Source: an uncultured Piscinibacter sp. (GTDB lineage: Bacteria; Pseudomonadota; Gammaproteobacteria; Burkholderiales; Burkholderiaceae_C). Taken from it: DNA of 64,000 bases. The position numbers and the translations under genes are program-made. Within the stretch, counting starts at the first letter, position 1. The number at the start of each line of letters is the position of its first letter. The DNA lies in assembly GCF_937952055.1 (NCBI RefSeq), contig NZ_CALFYO010000018.1, positions 1-64,000 of the forward strand, given 5' to 3'. Below the pieces are notes generated by a model, which worked only from the letters and a program-made list of their open reading frames with translations, searched no databases and was not told the origin of the DNA. This document shows positions 63,841 to 64,000 of this stretch, piece by piece.

Positions 63841-64000
63841 GTGGCAGCCGCACGCTGTCCGGCCGTCTGGGGGCCGGCGTGCTGGCGCTGCTGCTGGCCG
63901 CCTGCTCCAGCGCACCGGAACGGCCGAAACCGACGCCGCTGGAGCCGATCGCCACGCCGATCGCCGGACGACAGGTCTGGTCTCAGCGCATGGGCAGCAT
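63837..64000 (+). CDS. bamB: Outer membrane protein assembly factor BamB, N-terminal part (cut by window edge)
   Basis: Lipoprotein beta-propeller of the BAM complex. Only the first 54 codons are inside the window. The GTG start (63837) overlaps the yfgM-like stop as GTGA, and a lipobox LAAC puts the acylated cysteine at residue 22, followed by a Pro-rich linker. The rest of the propeller is outside. The assignment depends on gene order (hisS-yfgM-bamB) as well as the signal. Confidence 0.85.
   Translation, partial: MSGSRTLSGRLGAGVLALLLAACSSAPERPKPTPLEPIATPIAGRQVWSQRMGS

Overview
The window is about 64 kb of GC-rich, densely coding chromosome from a beta-proteobacterium, most likely order Burkholderiales (a Rubrivivax/Leptothrix/Methylibium-like lineage). 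This rests on protein content and order: ilvI-ilvN-ilvC-pssA-leuA, tRNA-tig-clpP-clpX-lon, the ECF sigma/DUF3619/DUF3106/RDD cluster, a structured leader before sucA, and the ndk-rlmN-pilF-rodZ-ispG-hisS-yfgM-bamB string. Nearly everything is core chromosome. I see no insertion sequence, prophage, integrase, CRISPR array, toxin-antitoxin pair or rRNA operon.

Layout. 1-7.4 kb: membrane pyrophosphatase hppA (cut by the left edge) diverges from soluble pyrophosphatase ppa; then an M16 zinc protease, a FemAB/GNAT-like protein, and nadE with the PII gene glnB. 7.4-10.8 kb (minus): a six-gene run from an ECF-type sigma factor through DUF3619, DUF3106 and RDD proteins to dgkA and a LOG-family hydrolase. 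11-18.8 kb: branched-chain amino acid synthesis (ilvI, ilvN, ilvC), pssA, and two leuA paralogues of different subfamilies in tandem behind a possible attenuator. 19-28.2 kb: a PBP7-like peptidase, an IclR regulator, the squalene genes hpnC-hpnD-hpnE (minus), and a divergent RND efflux pair behind a TetR-type operator.

28.2-34.8 kb: tRNA-Leu(UAG), trigger factor, clpP, clpX, lon, then tRNA-Gly, tRNA-Cys and tRNA-Leu(UAA). 34.8-41.6 kb: an MFS transporter convergent with murI, etfBA behind two palindromic operators, an acyl-CoA dehydrogenase and a nitronate monooxygenase. 41.6-49.3 kb: a 303-bp leader with a candidate sucA RNA, the 2-oxoglutarate dehydrogenase genes sucA-sucB-lpdA, zapE and a small exported protein. 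49.3-64 kb: a PP2C phosphatase, a YdcH-like protein with a DinG/YoaA helicase, bamD divergent from rluD, scpB-rluB, and the ndk-to-bamB chain (bamB cut by the right edge).

How the genes work together. Several sets are linked by 4-8 bp start/stop overlaps: sigma/DUF3619, DUF3106/RDD, dgkA/LOG, hpnC/hpnD, adaptor/pump, yfgM/bamB and others. The less characterised parts are the sigma-DUF3619-DUF3106-RDD cluster, which has the topology of an envelope-sensing sigma/anti-sigma system; the tandem leuA pair with its leader; and the operators before etfBA and the efflux genes. I found no clearly novel large system. The sigma-factor cluster is the best candidate for an undescribed one.
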